Below are positions 34,617-46,328 of a DNA stretch of 64,000 nucleotides, piece by piece (positions within the stretch are counted from its first letter, which is position 1; each line of letters opens with the position of its first letter). Source of the DNA: Grifola frondosa (lineage: Eukaryota; Basidiomycota; Agaricomycetes; Polyporales; Grifolaceae). Position numbers and translations under genes: made by a program. The notes below the pieces were generated by a model, which saw only the letters and a list, made by a program, of their open reading frames with translations, had not been told where the DNA came from and did not search any database. The stretch lies in the NCBI GenBank assembly GCA_001683735.1, contig LUGG01000015.1, forward strand, positions 372,001 to 436,000. Direction: 5' to 3'.

Positions 34617-36819
34617 ATGGCATGGTCCAAAGTGCTGTTTCCACTCAGTATTGCAATACTTTCGCTATTCCCGCCGGTATCGCTTGCGTCAGAAGAAAAT
34701 ATTAGTTCGGAGCGTCCTCAGGTAGGATGCAGAGTCAACATCTAGTTAGTAGGGTTTACATGTTTACCAGGATTTACAGGATCTCGTCGAATGGAAGGAC
34801 TGTGAAGCACCGCTCATCGATGTCAACTTTCAATGCGGATATTTTGAGATTCCTCTAGACTGGCATGATCCCTCAGCGGGCAAAGGTCGTCTCGCGTTTA
34901 CGAAGTATAAAGCATCCGGACCATCCAAAGGAACGATATTCATTGATCCAGGTTGGTTGAACCTACAAGCATTTACTGAATCAATATTGTTAACTTCGGT
35001 CTCATACGTCCTAGGCTTTCCCTTCGCCGCTACCCCTGGCCTCTCCGCGACAACGTGGTTGTTTAGTATCGGATATAGATTGCACAACCGCACTGGCGGA
35101 GAATATGACATCATTGTTTGGGACGTTCGTGGTCGGGGCCTCCACACTATGTGAGTATCTCGGAGACTCATTGATGAAGCGTTAAAAGTGTGTTGACTAT
35201 ATTTTTTGCGATGCAGTCCCGGAGCGCTTACATGTTTTGACTCTCCGGAATCGCTGTCTACCTTCTGGTGGCGTAATAGTCAAGAAATGGGCACTGTCGT
35301 TCCATGGAACAATCACACTGATGCGAACTGGCGATCTGATTATGAACAAGTGATCACATATCAGAAGAAATACGAAGAGCTCGTGCACCAGTGTCTTCAA
35401 CGGGAGTATGCCTCGCTTTTGAGGTACGTGGGGACGGCGGCTACAGCAAGAGACGTAGTTGCTATGTCAGATTACTTTGACGGGATCGGTGCTCCTATTT
35501 TATTTTGGGGGATGTCGTATGGGACTTTAACTGGAAACTACTTGATTGACAGTAAGGCGTTCACTTCCCTAATTTTTATTGATATCGCTGAGGTGGAACT
35601 ATTATAGTGTTCCCGGAGGTGTGTAATTCGTGCTTCGCTCACATATCCTCTGACAAAATGTGAGTAGCGTATCGGCCGTGTGATTCTCGATGGACCAGTG
35701 GACCCTCGTCGCATGATAGAGCAGTCGTCGATTTCGGTGTGTTCTTGTGTATCAGCATTGCGTTATGTGACTGATCGTAATTTACCTGGTAAAACAGGTT
35801 TGGGAAGACGATATTGATTCTGCAAATGCAGTGTTAACCGCATTCGGCGATCGATGCGCCCAGCAGGGATTTCAAGGATGTCAACTCATAAATGGACCCA
35901 TTCCATTTGAGTATGGCTCGGATGTGTTCAATTATGCCAAGACCATCCTCGCCGTATGTCCATTCATGCGCTGCAAGACGTCGATGCGAAGTGATAATTT
36001 TTTGCGCAGTTCATACGCACCACCTTCGCCGGCTGGCGGTGAGCCGCGTGCTTGTGATCTGGACTATGTCATACTTACGAGTGTATCTACATGATACAGC
36101 GCTGTGTTTGGGTTCGACCTTTTGCTAAATATTCGCGTGGAAGATTTCCTGACTACTGTTTACAATACGACCATGAGCGGCGACAGTCGCATCCGATACT
36201 ATAACGAGGTAGGACAAGTGGATGAACTCACACGCCTCGTGGACGAGTCGTCTGGTCCTGGCGCAATGCCTATATTCTGCGGCGACGTTCTCGATGATTT
36301 CGACGCCAACCCTGATATAAAGCAGGCCGCAGTGGAGAGAATTATGACCAATATTCGCAGCGTCCCGCTTGTCAGTGCGTATCTTACCTCAAGTTGTAAA
36401 GAAGCGGGAATCCTCACGTTGCTTACTCCTCCCTCCCACAGTGGCTCAGTTATTTCCTTCATCACGATACCTCTGCCACCTCTGGCCCATACGCGCCGTT
36501 GAACGCCATTCTGGAGGGTGGGAGCGCAAACCGTCTCGTCCAGTGCTCGTCCTCGGATATCAGCTTAATCCGTTGAACCCTTTTGAGGACGCTCAGGCTG
36601 TGGCCCGCCTCCTTTCAGATGGTGCTATCTTCGTAGAGCAAGAAGGTCTTGGTGTAAGCATTTTATCCGTCCATGTTTTTGCTCGAGCTTTAAGACTGCT
36701 CATAGGTTCCATTCTTCGGGCACTCGCGCTGTATGTCGCTTATTATATCAAGTTATCTGCAGAATGGCACTGTACGTGTGATTTTTCTCATCAGTAGCTT
36801 CGCCAGACTAAATATATGA
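34617..36819 (+). CDS. secreted alpha/beta hydrolase, TAP-like C-terminal domain (intact copy)
   Basis: Eleven exons, in frame throughout, give 533 residues: 34617-34721, 34780-34951, 35015-35150, 35217-35551, 35608-35618 (11 nt), 35668-35736, 35798-35953, 36010-36038, 36100-36370, 36450-36653 and 36706-36819. A signal peptide (MAWSKVLFPLSIAILSLFPP) starts it. The nucleophile elbow is GMSYG in FWGMSYGTLTGNYLID, and RVILDGPVDPRRM is family-typical. The C-terminal TAP-like part has LCHLWPIRAVER and a His in FFGHSRC. Where related enzymes have an Asp in a GxxxDPxTP motif, this reads GYQLNPLNP, so the acid of the triad may be missing or elsewhere. Relatives are S33-type aminopeptidases and esterases; the substrate is unknown. 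Non-canonical or decayed activity is possible. Confidence 0.82.
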
Positions 36820-37029
36820 TTCAGATACCTTCGGACAGCGAGAGACTTTGTACTGTATATGGAGGCGAGAATGTAGTTGTATCGCAACATGGTAGTAGCT
36901 GAATTATGAGACGACAACCAACTTTGGAAGAGGTTCATAGGAAATGTACCTAATTTATGGTGATCGAAATATTCAATGTATATTTACCAAACAGGTTGTC
37001 GGCTGGCGAGAACGTAACTCCGGATTGAA

Positions 37030-37440
37030 AGTCAAAGCTAGACATCCCGCGACTTACCAGACATATACATACCGTCGTCCAGATATGGCTTGATCTTGTT
37101 GTACATTTCGTACAACCGTCCCAGTTCCCCCGCAAGGCCCTGAGCTGAGGATGCCGGTCGTCTTTTCCGGGAAGATTAACCTCCCAAAATGCATCCGAAT
37201 TCCCGGACGAGAACATGCTCGGGTCAAGAGCCAACACTCTCTTCCCGCGCTCCAGTGTCGCCTCGATGAGCGTGCAAGGGTCGGCACAATCGTTCGCCCT
37301 CCCGATGACCACCGTGTTGCGCGCGCGGAAATTCTCGGAGTCCAGCGGACAGTCATACTCCTACCCTTCCGTCTCAATGAGAGGGCTGTAGGAAAAAAGG
37401 AGTAGTCGATGCACACCAACGTAGTGCTCGTCGGGGGCAT
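37030..37440 (-). pseudogene. MYND-family C-terminal fragment
   Basis: On the minus strand it resembles the last exon of the gene ending at 21251: TLVCIDYSFFPTALSLR, then CTLIEATLERGKRVLALDPS and SGNSDAFWEVNLPGKDD. It is broken by frame changes (near 37365 and 37140) and lacks the finger and the helical region. It marks the outer end of the right duplication arm. Confidence 0.8.
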
Positions 37441-37444
37441 GTCA

Positions 37445-38610
37445 GCGCAACTTACATATATTCAGCAGTTAGGCTTTCACTCCTGATTCATCACTCAGAT
37501 GCACCGTAACCTATCACACAAGTTCTGCATACAGCGCTGGTCCTCGCTGATTACGATTGGCAAGGGCTATATTATGATCAGCCCGAATAACAAGTACATC
37601 GACTCGTTACATGACTAATCGAGCAGCTCCAGTGTCCAGCGGTGAACGCGCGCTAGATGTGGCTAGCTTCAATGCGTGGGGGTCATCCTGCAAGATCCGA
37701 TCGGTGTTCTTGGAACATGATATGACCAATGGCACACACGAGCATCGTGTCAGGTCTCCGCGGGAATGCGAGAAGCTTCCCTTGCGCGAGTGCAGGGAGA
37801 GGATCGCCACATACAGACACAGATGGGAAGTCATGCATGGTGCTCGGCTGCCCAAGCAACCACGGCAGCGGGAGTGAAGGGCCTCGTCCTATCCTCCAAG
37901 ACAATTGTATGAGGGCGGTGGAGCAGGTGACGGCGACACATCGGGGTCATTGGTGTGCTGCGTGATCTCCATCTGCGTCGGTAGCGCGTGCGTAGAGTTC
38001 GTGTGTTGGAGGCATAGAATGCAGTGGTGCACAGTAGCCCGTGCGGGAGCAGTGGTAGAAAGATGGGGCGCGGTGCTGCACAAACTGGACTTGAACCGGT
38101 ATTCTGATGCATATCACGTCGCGGAATCGTTGAGCGTGGCGATTCATCAGTCATCCGAATCGTACATGATTTCAACACTATCAACATACTTTTGGTTCCA
38201 GTCACACCATTGTGAACCAAAGTTCTGCCTTCGCAGGTCAGCTTGCGTTCTTCAGAACCTGTGCGGACCGTGGGGGTGGGTTCAAATGGGTGCGCAGTCT
38301 ACTTGGGCTCTGGGGGGATATGCCCGTGTACTTAATGAAGACCTGTGTTCAGTTTCACCTCCTTTTTAATACTAACCAGGTACCCATAAAATGTGCACAC
38401 GCATTTCAAGCGGTGAATCAAAGGCAGAGAGTGTATCAAGGGGGAAGGTCACCGGAAATTTGGATGTGAGAAGAATATACGGGCGATAGGCGCGCATAGG
38501 TGGTTCAGATCTCAGATCTCAACCTCGTTGGCACGATTCGTGCGCCACATCAGCGCTCAGCCATAAAGTCAACCTTGCGCGCATTGCCCGTTCGAACTCT
38601 TCCTTCTTCC
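37445..38610. other. no gene seen
   Basis: Between the MYND fragment and the small ORF at 38614. Short overlapping frames only. A fungal-type promoter for the downstream genes is expected near 38500-38600. Confidence 0.45.
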
Positions 38611-38613
38611 ACC

Positions 38614-38931
38614 ATGACCTCTACTTTACAAGCTCATTCGAGCTCTGGTATCTCCATCGAGGCACTGACTGCCCAGTTGGAGGAGCTGGGCTTATCAGAC
38701 GAGCTTGAGGTCCTCGCAATGAATTACAACCTGTATAGGTATGGTGATAGGAAAGGCAAATTCAAGCCACTTGTGTTCCTTGAGATGGCAAGAACACTCA
38801 TTTCGTGTATGGAGAGCCCGCCCTCGGATTTGTTGAATGCTTTGTGGCGAGGGGGCCACAAGTTTGGTACCGCACTTGACCCTCGTCCTTACGAGAAACT
38901 CCGCGAACTTATGGCAGAGAAGATGTTTTAG
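38614..38931 (+). CDS. small ORF upstream of the P-loop NTPase
   Basis: 105 codons from a CCACCATGA start (MTSTLQAHSSSGISIEALTA) ending LRELMAEKMF. Helical, charged and without signal peptide. The matching part of the relic at 24370-24850 lacks the stop and continues (AEKGALEFLLDACGELF). The stop here at 38929-38931 may therefore be a secondary change, and this could be the N-terminal segment of the NTPase unit. Not recognised as a family. Confidence 0.5.
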   Translation: MTSTLQAHSSSGISIEALTAQLEELGLSDELEVLAMNYNLYRYGDRKGKFKPLVFLEMARTLISCMESPPSDLLNALWRGGHKFGTALDPRPYEKLRELMAEKMF

Positions 38932-39052
38932 GGTTTCTTCTGAATGCGTGTGGTAAGCTCTTCGATGTCTCTTTCAATGTGTGACTCCACTGATTAATTC
39001 AACAAAGTTCCTGAAGGTAGTAGCGAGCCCGGTATTCGACCTTCGAATTTAG

Positions 39053-41657
39053 ATGAAAAGTGAGTCTCTCGGTGGCACTCGGGAGCAGGCGAGGTCTGAT
39101 CATCAAACCAGAGAAATTCAAGCTGCGAATTTGAGCCGCCCATTCGATCAACCCTACCACGGGACTGCTGTCAAGGATTTCAAGGACGCACTTCTCGAAT
39201 ATGACCGGATGTACGACCCCACGAACCATTTTGGTAGGACCATAGCAATCGTGCAGTCCAGCGGTACGGGGAAATCCCGACTGGTCAAGGAGCTGGGCAA
39301 CCACGTTCGTCATCCACATGCATACCTTCATACCTTCTCCAGGGTGTCTGCGGCTGACCATATCGTTCCCAGTTTCCTTCTCTCAGTGTCTGCTTCAGAT
39401 CGACGCAAGAAATCACGACGAGTTGGCCTCCCGGTGACAGCCCTGCGCTCGAATTCTTCGTCAAGGTCGGAATGCGTTTCACGGTTAATAAACTCAATCC
39501 AAATGTAGTTTGCTTATCTGTACTCACGACGCTTGATCACAGGGCGAAGAAGTGGCGGCAGCCTTCCTGGGGCATGGGTCAAAGTCGCATTGGACGATAT
39601 CACGCACGAACGAAACGTCGACAAATCTGTGCACGATCGATTAGATGCTTGGGGCATCGCAGCCCGTGCGAATGGCGGTGATTCACGTCATGATCGGTTC
39701 ATCGCAGTTGTAGAGCTTGCGGAGCATCGTCTGATAGCCGAACAGCAGGTGCTTGCATCACTTCGGAAGAATCTCATGTCGTCGGACGTTACGAACTCGG
39801 TCGCCCCAGATGCCATTACTTTCGGTGATGGGCGACTGGTTGACGGAGAGAGCAAGACTCTACAGAAAGGTAATGTCGCACACGACAAGGACACTCTACA
39901 GAAGAGCATTTTGACTTGGCACTGCGAACTCTTCGAACTTCTTGCCAAGCCCTATTTTGATCAGCTCGGGAAGATTCTCTCAGCAAATAATATCGGACGT
40001 TTCCTCATCGCCTTTGATGAGTGTACGCGGCTGGAGATGGCCAAGGAGACGGAGGAGACGAAGAGGACGAAGAAAACGACGGCTCCGCAGTGGGGGATGT
40101 CCCTGATGGCCCTGCAGCGCATTCTCAAAGCTTCCGATGCCTACACTTTTTCTGGGGCCAGGTTCTGGTTTCTGCTTCTCGACACGGCCTCTTATGTGAC
40201 CGACTTTGCACCACCTGGTCGCAATGTATCTTCTTTCCGACTGAGACGCGGATTCATCTCGTTGCCGATATGGTCTTGTCTGGGATTCGATCAGTTGAAA
40301 CCTGAGGGACAAGACCTGCCGAGGAAACCAAAAGATGCGCATTTCCTCGAGCATCTCAAGAAATATGGTCGTCCGGTAAGTGATATCTATACCATCGGTG
40401 CTGTGCTTCGTTCTAAAAAGTATCTGTGATGTTCATTAGTATTGGTCTACCCTAGAGGGGCATAGTCACCTATTACAGGGCGCCATACTGAAGCTGGTTT
40501 ACCCGGACCTTACATTCAGTCCGTTTAATCTCAACCATGTTTTCGCCCTATTTTCCAACAGAGTACTCCTGGAAGTCGGCAGCGGTCCTGCAGCGACCCG
40601 ACTCATGGCAGAATCAGTGCGCACCCACATGCGCCTCCTGGTGGGCGTCCGAGCCGGCAACGTGGTGATAACAAAAGCTGCGTCCGAACCAATGCTCGCA
40701 GTTGCTGCAGCCCAATGTCTTAATACGAACACAAAGGTATACCAATTGGCAATGGAAACTTTGATCGAGAAGCTAGTCGAGCAAGGACTTGTGCTCGATC
40801 GAGGTGTTCAGGGCGAGCTAAGTGGTCGACTACTGGCCACATTTGCCCGCGACAGAGCGGCTCTGACAAACGCAGATGCTTTCGTCGTTTCATCGCCCGA
40901 TGGTCTCAGCATCCAACCGGTGACCTTACCCGCGTTTCTGATGGCCCTTGTCGGCAAATCTTTCTTCGACAACGAGCGTACCGTATGCGCACGGTTTTTG
41001 GAAGATAACGACGACGTTTGGATCAATTTCACGCACTTCGTTCAGGTCGAAAAGGGAATATCTACGATCGATGTCGACGATCTCTACGACGCATGGTGTC
41101 GCACAGCCGCGATCCAGTGCACTCATAATCAACCGATCATCGACAACCTCATCGTCACTTACAAGGGCGATCTCAATGCGCCCTTTGACAAGAAGAACCT
41201 CCAATATGTCGTTTTTCAACTGAAAGCGAAGGCTGTTCCAGTTTCGAGTACGATTGCTGATGCTCTTGTCGGCCCATTCATCTCTGCGAAGGACGCTAAG
41301 GGCATCTCTTATCGCTATAAGCCTAAGGGCCATCTCGTCGTCATCATGGACCTGGGTGCGACAAGCAATTTTCAAGGGGAGCGTTCTCGGATCAAACTGA
41401 TATATGGGAAGGCGAAGAGGGGCGACAAAGGTAGTTCTTGGGCGGGGTATGCAGATACGGACGCGGATGAAGCGGAAAGGTACTGTTTGAACGTGCGTGG
41501 ACACGATGCGAAGGTCTATCCACTCATCGCGAAGTTCGAGGACATATTCGACAAGTTGTTCCATCGCATACTCGCTTGCGAGCAAGAATCGCTTCAGCGT
41601 TATGCGGATAAGATGGATGTTGCCACTAATGTCCTCGCGTTGAACAGCTCCTATTAG
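39053..41657 (+). CDS. large P-loop NTPase with nuclease-like C-terminal domain (Crinkler-like architecture)
   Basis: About 800 residues in roughly four exons. Introns lie near 39305-39371, at 39506-39541 and at 40378-40439, all phase 0. After a helical N-terminus come a Walker A motif, variant by its first residue (VQSSGTGKSRLV), and an SWPPGDSPALEFF element. A Walker B follows (GRFLIAFDEC). The long middle is helical and contains SVRTHMRLLVGV and KAASEPMLAVAAAQ. The C-terminal region contains GDLNAPFDKKN then VVFQLKAK, an Asp and a Q-x-K spaced like a PD-(D/E)xK nuclease core. The family is expanded in mushrooms and resembles the NTPase-plus-nuclease design of Crinkler-type effectors. Nuclease activity and any effector or defence role are inference. 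No secretion signal is evident. Confidence 0.72.
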
Positions 41658-42187
41658 CTTCGTAAAGTTGATGGGGCCGTTGGCGGGTTTTCTCGGAGGC
41701 TCTTGACTGAATGATATCCCTTTCATGTATTATATCATGAAGATTCTAATCTGTTTGCACAGAATCCGCATGCATTGGTATGAGTACTAGTTTTGACACT
41801 GTCATCCCACGCTTGATGGTGCACCTCGGTAATGATTTTGGGAGATATAGGCGAAGCTGCACCTGTGGAGGCATCGAATTCGCGATGGTGGTGTCGACCG
41901 CAACGATAGATGCCTCAATTGGAAGACCTTGTTCGGGAGGACGTGGCCGGCGTTGCGCCAGAGTGCGCCAGCTGCGCTGGGTCCCATCATTTCTGGTGCG
42001 TCGTCGTAGAGGGGATACCCTTGAGTATAGCTGAGAGCTGAGAGCTCGCGGGACAGAACATTTATATTATGTATCCATCATTGCAGGTTTGCTCGAAGGA
42101 TCAAGTTTATAGATTACTGAGCAGACGAGACGAGGCATTGTAGAGGCACACATAATTATATATTACAATTCAATCCCGCGTTACTAA
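41658..42187. other. 3' flank of the NTPase gene and tRNA 5' flank
   Basis: No protein gene supported; a short 84-codon frame at 41780 has no motif. AT-rich near the tRNA. Confidence 0.5.
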
Positions 42188-42279
42188 GGTGCTATAGTGT
42201 AGTGGTTATCACTCGGGATTTTGATCAAATTTGATTGATGATTCCTTCCCGAAACCCAGGTTCGAACCCTGGTAGCACC
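42188..42279 (+). tRNA. tRNA-Gln(TTG) with 21-nt intron
   Basis: Same mature sequence as the minus-strand tRNA at 13081-13176 except one base in the variable loop (TTCCCGA here, TTCCCGG there). The 21-nt intron after position 37 has a different sequence. Stems, TTG anticodon and T-loop are intact. Confidence 0.93.
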
Positions 42280-42880
42280 TCTATAGACTCGAACTTCATT
42301 TTTGGAAGAACCTTCAATAAAAACAAAATTGACATGTACGTATTGTGATTGGAAGCTAGCGATCGCATTCGCGAGGGGAGTTTCGCGGATGCGGTACGAC
42401 ACATTGTTCTCAATAATTATTCTCCATGAGGTTACTAGTTGTGGAATGAATTTTAGAAGCGGATATGAAGTATGGACACTGCCGCTCTGTTTAGATGATA
42501 TTTCTCAAAGATATTGTATACTTATTGTGTATCACAAGGAGAGGAATGATATATTTCTGGCACTGTGTAGCGGTTATTTCGGACCCGAGACCATATTAAA
42601 ACCGTCAGGTATCAGAAAATGATCATTGCGAAGGTACAGCAAATGTGAACCGAGCGCACAAATTCGGCTACACGTACTATTCAGAGGTCGAGACGGTGTC
42701 CACAAAATACACTAACTCACCTCATAGGACATTGTCACTTCGCGCAGTGCTGGCGGTTGATGGTCATCATCCGGGACGTGCACGTAGGGAGTGCACAGCG
42801 GAGGGATAATCATTGACGATGGTGCGTTGGGAGGGACGGCTCGTGGCGGACGTCCGGTCGTCAACGTCGCGATCCGGTAA
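42280..42880. other. no gene seen
   Basis: Short open frames (for example 42302-42622) lack motifs and splice signals. Confidence 0.45.
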
Positions 42881-43960
42881 CACTCGAGCCGCAGCTCCTA
42901 CATAGAATGACTGTCAACGGCGTGCCATAACGAGAGGACGGGCAGAAGCAGACCTCGAAGCTTTGTCCACGATAGGCGGGAATGGAAGTAATACTTTGAA
43001 AGATCTCGGGAGCTTCGCGAGGCTGTGCGCGAAGGCGACCGCCGCACCGACGTGCGGGCTGGCCTTTGTATGTTTTCCTAGTATTGGGAGTGGTGGTGAC
43101 ACACGTTGCGCGAGGGGCCTCTTGATCGTCGTGCACGTCCTGCTCTACGGGCACAATTGCAGAGGCACGCAAAGCGATCGTTGGGCGATCGAGGATCTGT
43201 GGGGGGGGCGCGAGCATGCGCCTGTGGCATCCGGCTCGTCGATCTCTTGTGGATCGAGGGCGATGTCGAAATCCAGCAGGTCTTCGATCACGCCATACTC
43301 CTGCAGTTGAATGTTGGTAAACATGGCCGTGGAATGTGCTGAAGAAATAACCGGAGGGATGAAGGTGGACATGCGGTTGGGTCAAGTGTTGAAATCCGGA
43401 CGACGCGTGTGGCGCAGTGGCTCGCACCTGGACAAACAATGATTGTCGATCCCAAACTTGGACATGTTGTTTTGAGTAGCCTCTGCGACAACGCCATCCA
43501 GATGAGCAAGAATGACATACATAGAGCGATTATTCGCCCCGGAATGCTCGCTACTGCTACGCCTGCGTAGCGACCCAGAGTTCCTCGTAGAGCCATCTCA
43601 ATATCGCCGTCTTATCCACCGTATACTCGTCCGTCTTCTTTCGCTGCGCCGTTTTCATGTCGTTCTCGTCAACTATCCTGCTGCGTGGTTCTGCATCGAC
43701 CTCTTCTGCTGCTGCGCCGTTCCGCGCTATCCTCATAAAGGATCCATAAGACTAAAATGTGACCGTCCAGTCAACTCGAGCATCTTCCTCCAGGCTGAGT
43801 TCCATGGCAGCTTGTCTGCCACCCATTGCGGGCATCGTCGAGATCAGCGCCACAATCACAGCTCAATGCAGCGCGCGTCTTCCGAGATCCATTGATATGA
43901 GCTTACTTGCAGGAGTGCAACATCTTCGGGGAGCACTGAGACCTACGATATGCGGAATAG
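42880..43960 (-). CDS. possible gene of unknown function, poorly resolved
   Basis: Minus-strand segments look coding but lie in different frames. One contains KTDEYTVDKTAILRWLYEEL (about 43585-43645). Another contains NIQLQEYGVIEDLLDF and ALDPQEIDEPDAT (about 43225-43320). They are separated by a run of eight C (minus strand, at about 43201-43208), where a length error would change frame. Low confidence in extent and product. Confidence 0.28.
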
Positions 43961-44092
43961 GCCTTGAGTTTGAGTGACCTGGTTGTGAATTCGGTTTAGA
44001 GCGTCTTAGGCGTGAGTCTCTCTCAACCTCAGGCGTGCCAGGTCAATAAGTAATTAGCTCAAATCGAAAAATCATATATACATCACACCTCT

Positions 44093-46006
44093 CTAGAACC
44101 GCTTACTATCCGCATACAGCCCTCCGCCGAAGCTGGGACCGCGCCCACCCATCGCAGAGAACCTGCCATATCTGGGTCCACCTGCCTGTTTCAACACCCA
44201 CGTCTTGTACCCGACGAGGACACCCGCACACACGCCAAGGAAGAGCACCACCTTGATGATGGTCCATGTCCATCCCGGCGCCGCCGCAAGCACAGACTTC
44301 CCTTTGCCCGCGCCGCCCAGCTTATCGCGCTGTGCGTCTGGACTTGAGAGCACGGCGGAATAGGTCGTCACGCTGATGATACTGTACAAACGTTAGCATA
44401 GGGAGGAGGGCAAAGTGGGACGAAGGACTGACTCGTGGTTGTCGGATACGTCGCCGGTCATCGCGGAGAAACCTACGTATGGCGCAAGGGGGAGTGTGAT
44501 GCCATGAACAGTGAAGCAGTCGGTCCAGTCATCCCCTAACACAAAAGTGAGCTTTTCGGGGCACTGAGCTTCGAGTAGCAACTTACATGCTTTATACTAA
44601 CTTTGACCTGGGTGCAGCACACCGTTTAGCAAACAAATAGGCTAGCCGAATTAGAAGAGACTTAGTATTGTACGCACGTTTAGATATTGTTCTCTGAGGT
44701 AGGTAATTTTGATTTTAGTGGCAACATTCGTCCGCCGGTAATTCGCCTGCAAGAAGTAATCAGTAAAAATGCTGTATAACACACCTAGCGTAGTTGGGGC
44801 CGTATAAAATCTCAATTATACTATGTACTCACCGAACAAGCACCAAGACTGTTGGCATCTCCGTCGTGTGCTTGATCATAACTTGTCTTGCCATCGCCTA
44901 CCATAGCGGTGATACGGGGAAATGAGAATGGATGCCGAGAGTTCGCGTATCTAAAACAATTTCAGTTATGCGCAGGAATACGTCGATGACATAATACTGA
45001 CGTATCGAGGAAAATTCCAAGGCCTTCAAAGTTATCTACATATGCAGACTTGATGTCAATTCTTGATGTTCACAATCAACCTGGCAGGAGCAAGGCACTG
45101 ACCGACGCTTCCAAAAACGGACCCTGGCTGAGCTCGATCCTTCGTGACCCAGATCGCAAGCCCATCTCCATATAGGTGGCTTGAGTCGCTGGATATCTGC
45201 GAGAGGACATTCGACATACATCTCAACGATTGTATGGGATGGATCCAGAACGCACTTTTGAACTCGACCTCGAGGACAAAATTTGATGACGTTAGTGGTA
45301 CACGCGACCATAGCCAACCCTACAAGTTGTCAGTCAGATCTCGTCCGTATCGAATGCAGATCAGAGGACATGCCATTTGGGATGGCTTGTCGCGCGTTAA
45401 TCGAACATGCTTGTTGGTATTCTGGCACAGAAGACGTCCCCTCAATAGTCAGAAAACACATATATAGCGAATTGCTACTGGGGTACGCACGACATATGCG
45501 TCTGCGCCGAAGTCCCACCATCTGCCACAATATCAATAGACAGCTTAGACACCCATTCCAAACGGGAGATATGAAGAAGCAGAGAAGCATACCGATTCTG
45601 TAGGTCTTGATCGATATATGGCGCATATATCGAGTGTGTTCGTAAGGAGACCGTCTAAATACGAAGGAATGAGCGCTCTAGCATGCATACGTGGTTGCAT
45701 TGTCAAATTTGAAGGCGCATCCCCGCAAAAGTAAGTAGTGTGAATGATATCAGTTATCACCATATCATCGCCCTCGCCAATCTACGCTCTCGGGAGCTAA
45801 AAATCACCAGTGAAGAATTCACCATACCCGCCACCACCATCCGCACCTTCACCTAGCACCGCACCAACCCCACTATCCAAGACACAAGAGAAGACACCAC
45901 TCACTCGGTCAATGGTCTTGTTCGCGAGCTTTGTCTTATCATCCAACGCGGCGAGAATGCCGAGCGGTAGCAATCCTAGACACCATAGCAGCCCGCTTAA
46001 GAGCAT
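44093..46006 (-). CDS. L-type lectin cargo receptor of the ER/Golgi (Emp47/VIP36/ERGIC-53 family)
   Basis: Type I membrane lectin that binds high-mannose glycoproteins for ER-Golgi transport. Signal peptide MLLSGLLWCLGLLPLGILAA. Then in spliced order: RTHSIYAPYIDQDLQNR, WWDFGADAYV, NTNKHVRLTRDKPSQM, GWLWSRVPLTSSNFVLEVEF, HLYGDGLAIWVTKDRAQPG, GLGIFLDTYANSRHPFSFPR and DDWTDCFTVHGITLPLAPY. The Gly-Asp-Gly and Asp-Thr-Tyr-Ala-Asn residues are the usual Ca/sugar site. A C-terminal helix (TIIKVVLFLGVCAGVLVGY) and a short tail ending SKRF follow. About ten short introns; the one at 45373-45320 uses a GC donor. Near 44535 the frame joins only if one base is missing from a G run. Neighbour of ERD2, fitting a shared pathway. 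Confidence 0.87.
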
Positions 46007-46328
46007 CGTTACGTTTGGTCAAAGAAGCCCCAGAGATAAAGCTTGAGCTTGTAAGATTCAAGGAGTGTGCGGTTTCCAGTAGAAATACAACAGCAGCTTG
46101 GAGAACTTCTGTTAACAGAGCACCAGTGAAAGCGGTGAGATATATGCGCGACTTGCCAGCGCGTCGTTGCGACAGTCATGATTTCTAGCTTTCTCACGGA
46201 TCGTACACAGGCATCGGGAAATTGATGCATTCTCAAAATGTCCACACATTATTCCAAAATATTGCCTCGGTTGATACAATATCATACGGGTTTCAACCGG
46301 AGGGCATGGATTATTTTGGACATGATGC

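Larger units (their letters stand above)
33545..37435 (-). repeat. right arm of the large inverted duplication
   Basis: Reverse-complement match of about 20855-24335 (see that entry). Contains the near-complete racemase-like gene, the intact hydrolase and a broken MYND C-terminal piece. Boundaries are approximate, set where the match to the left arm fades. Confidence 0.85.
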
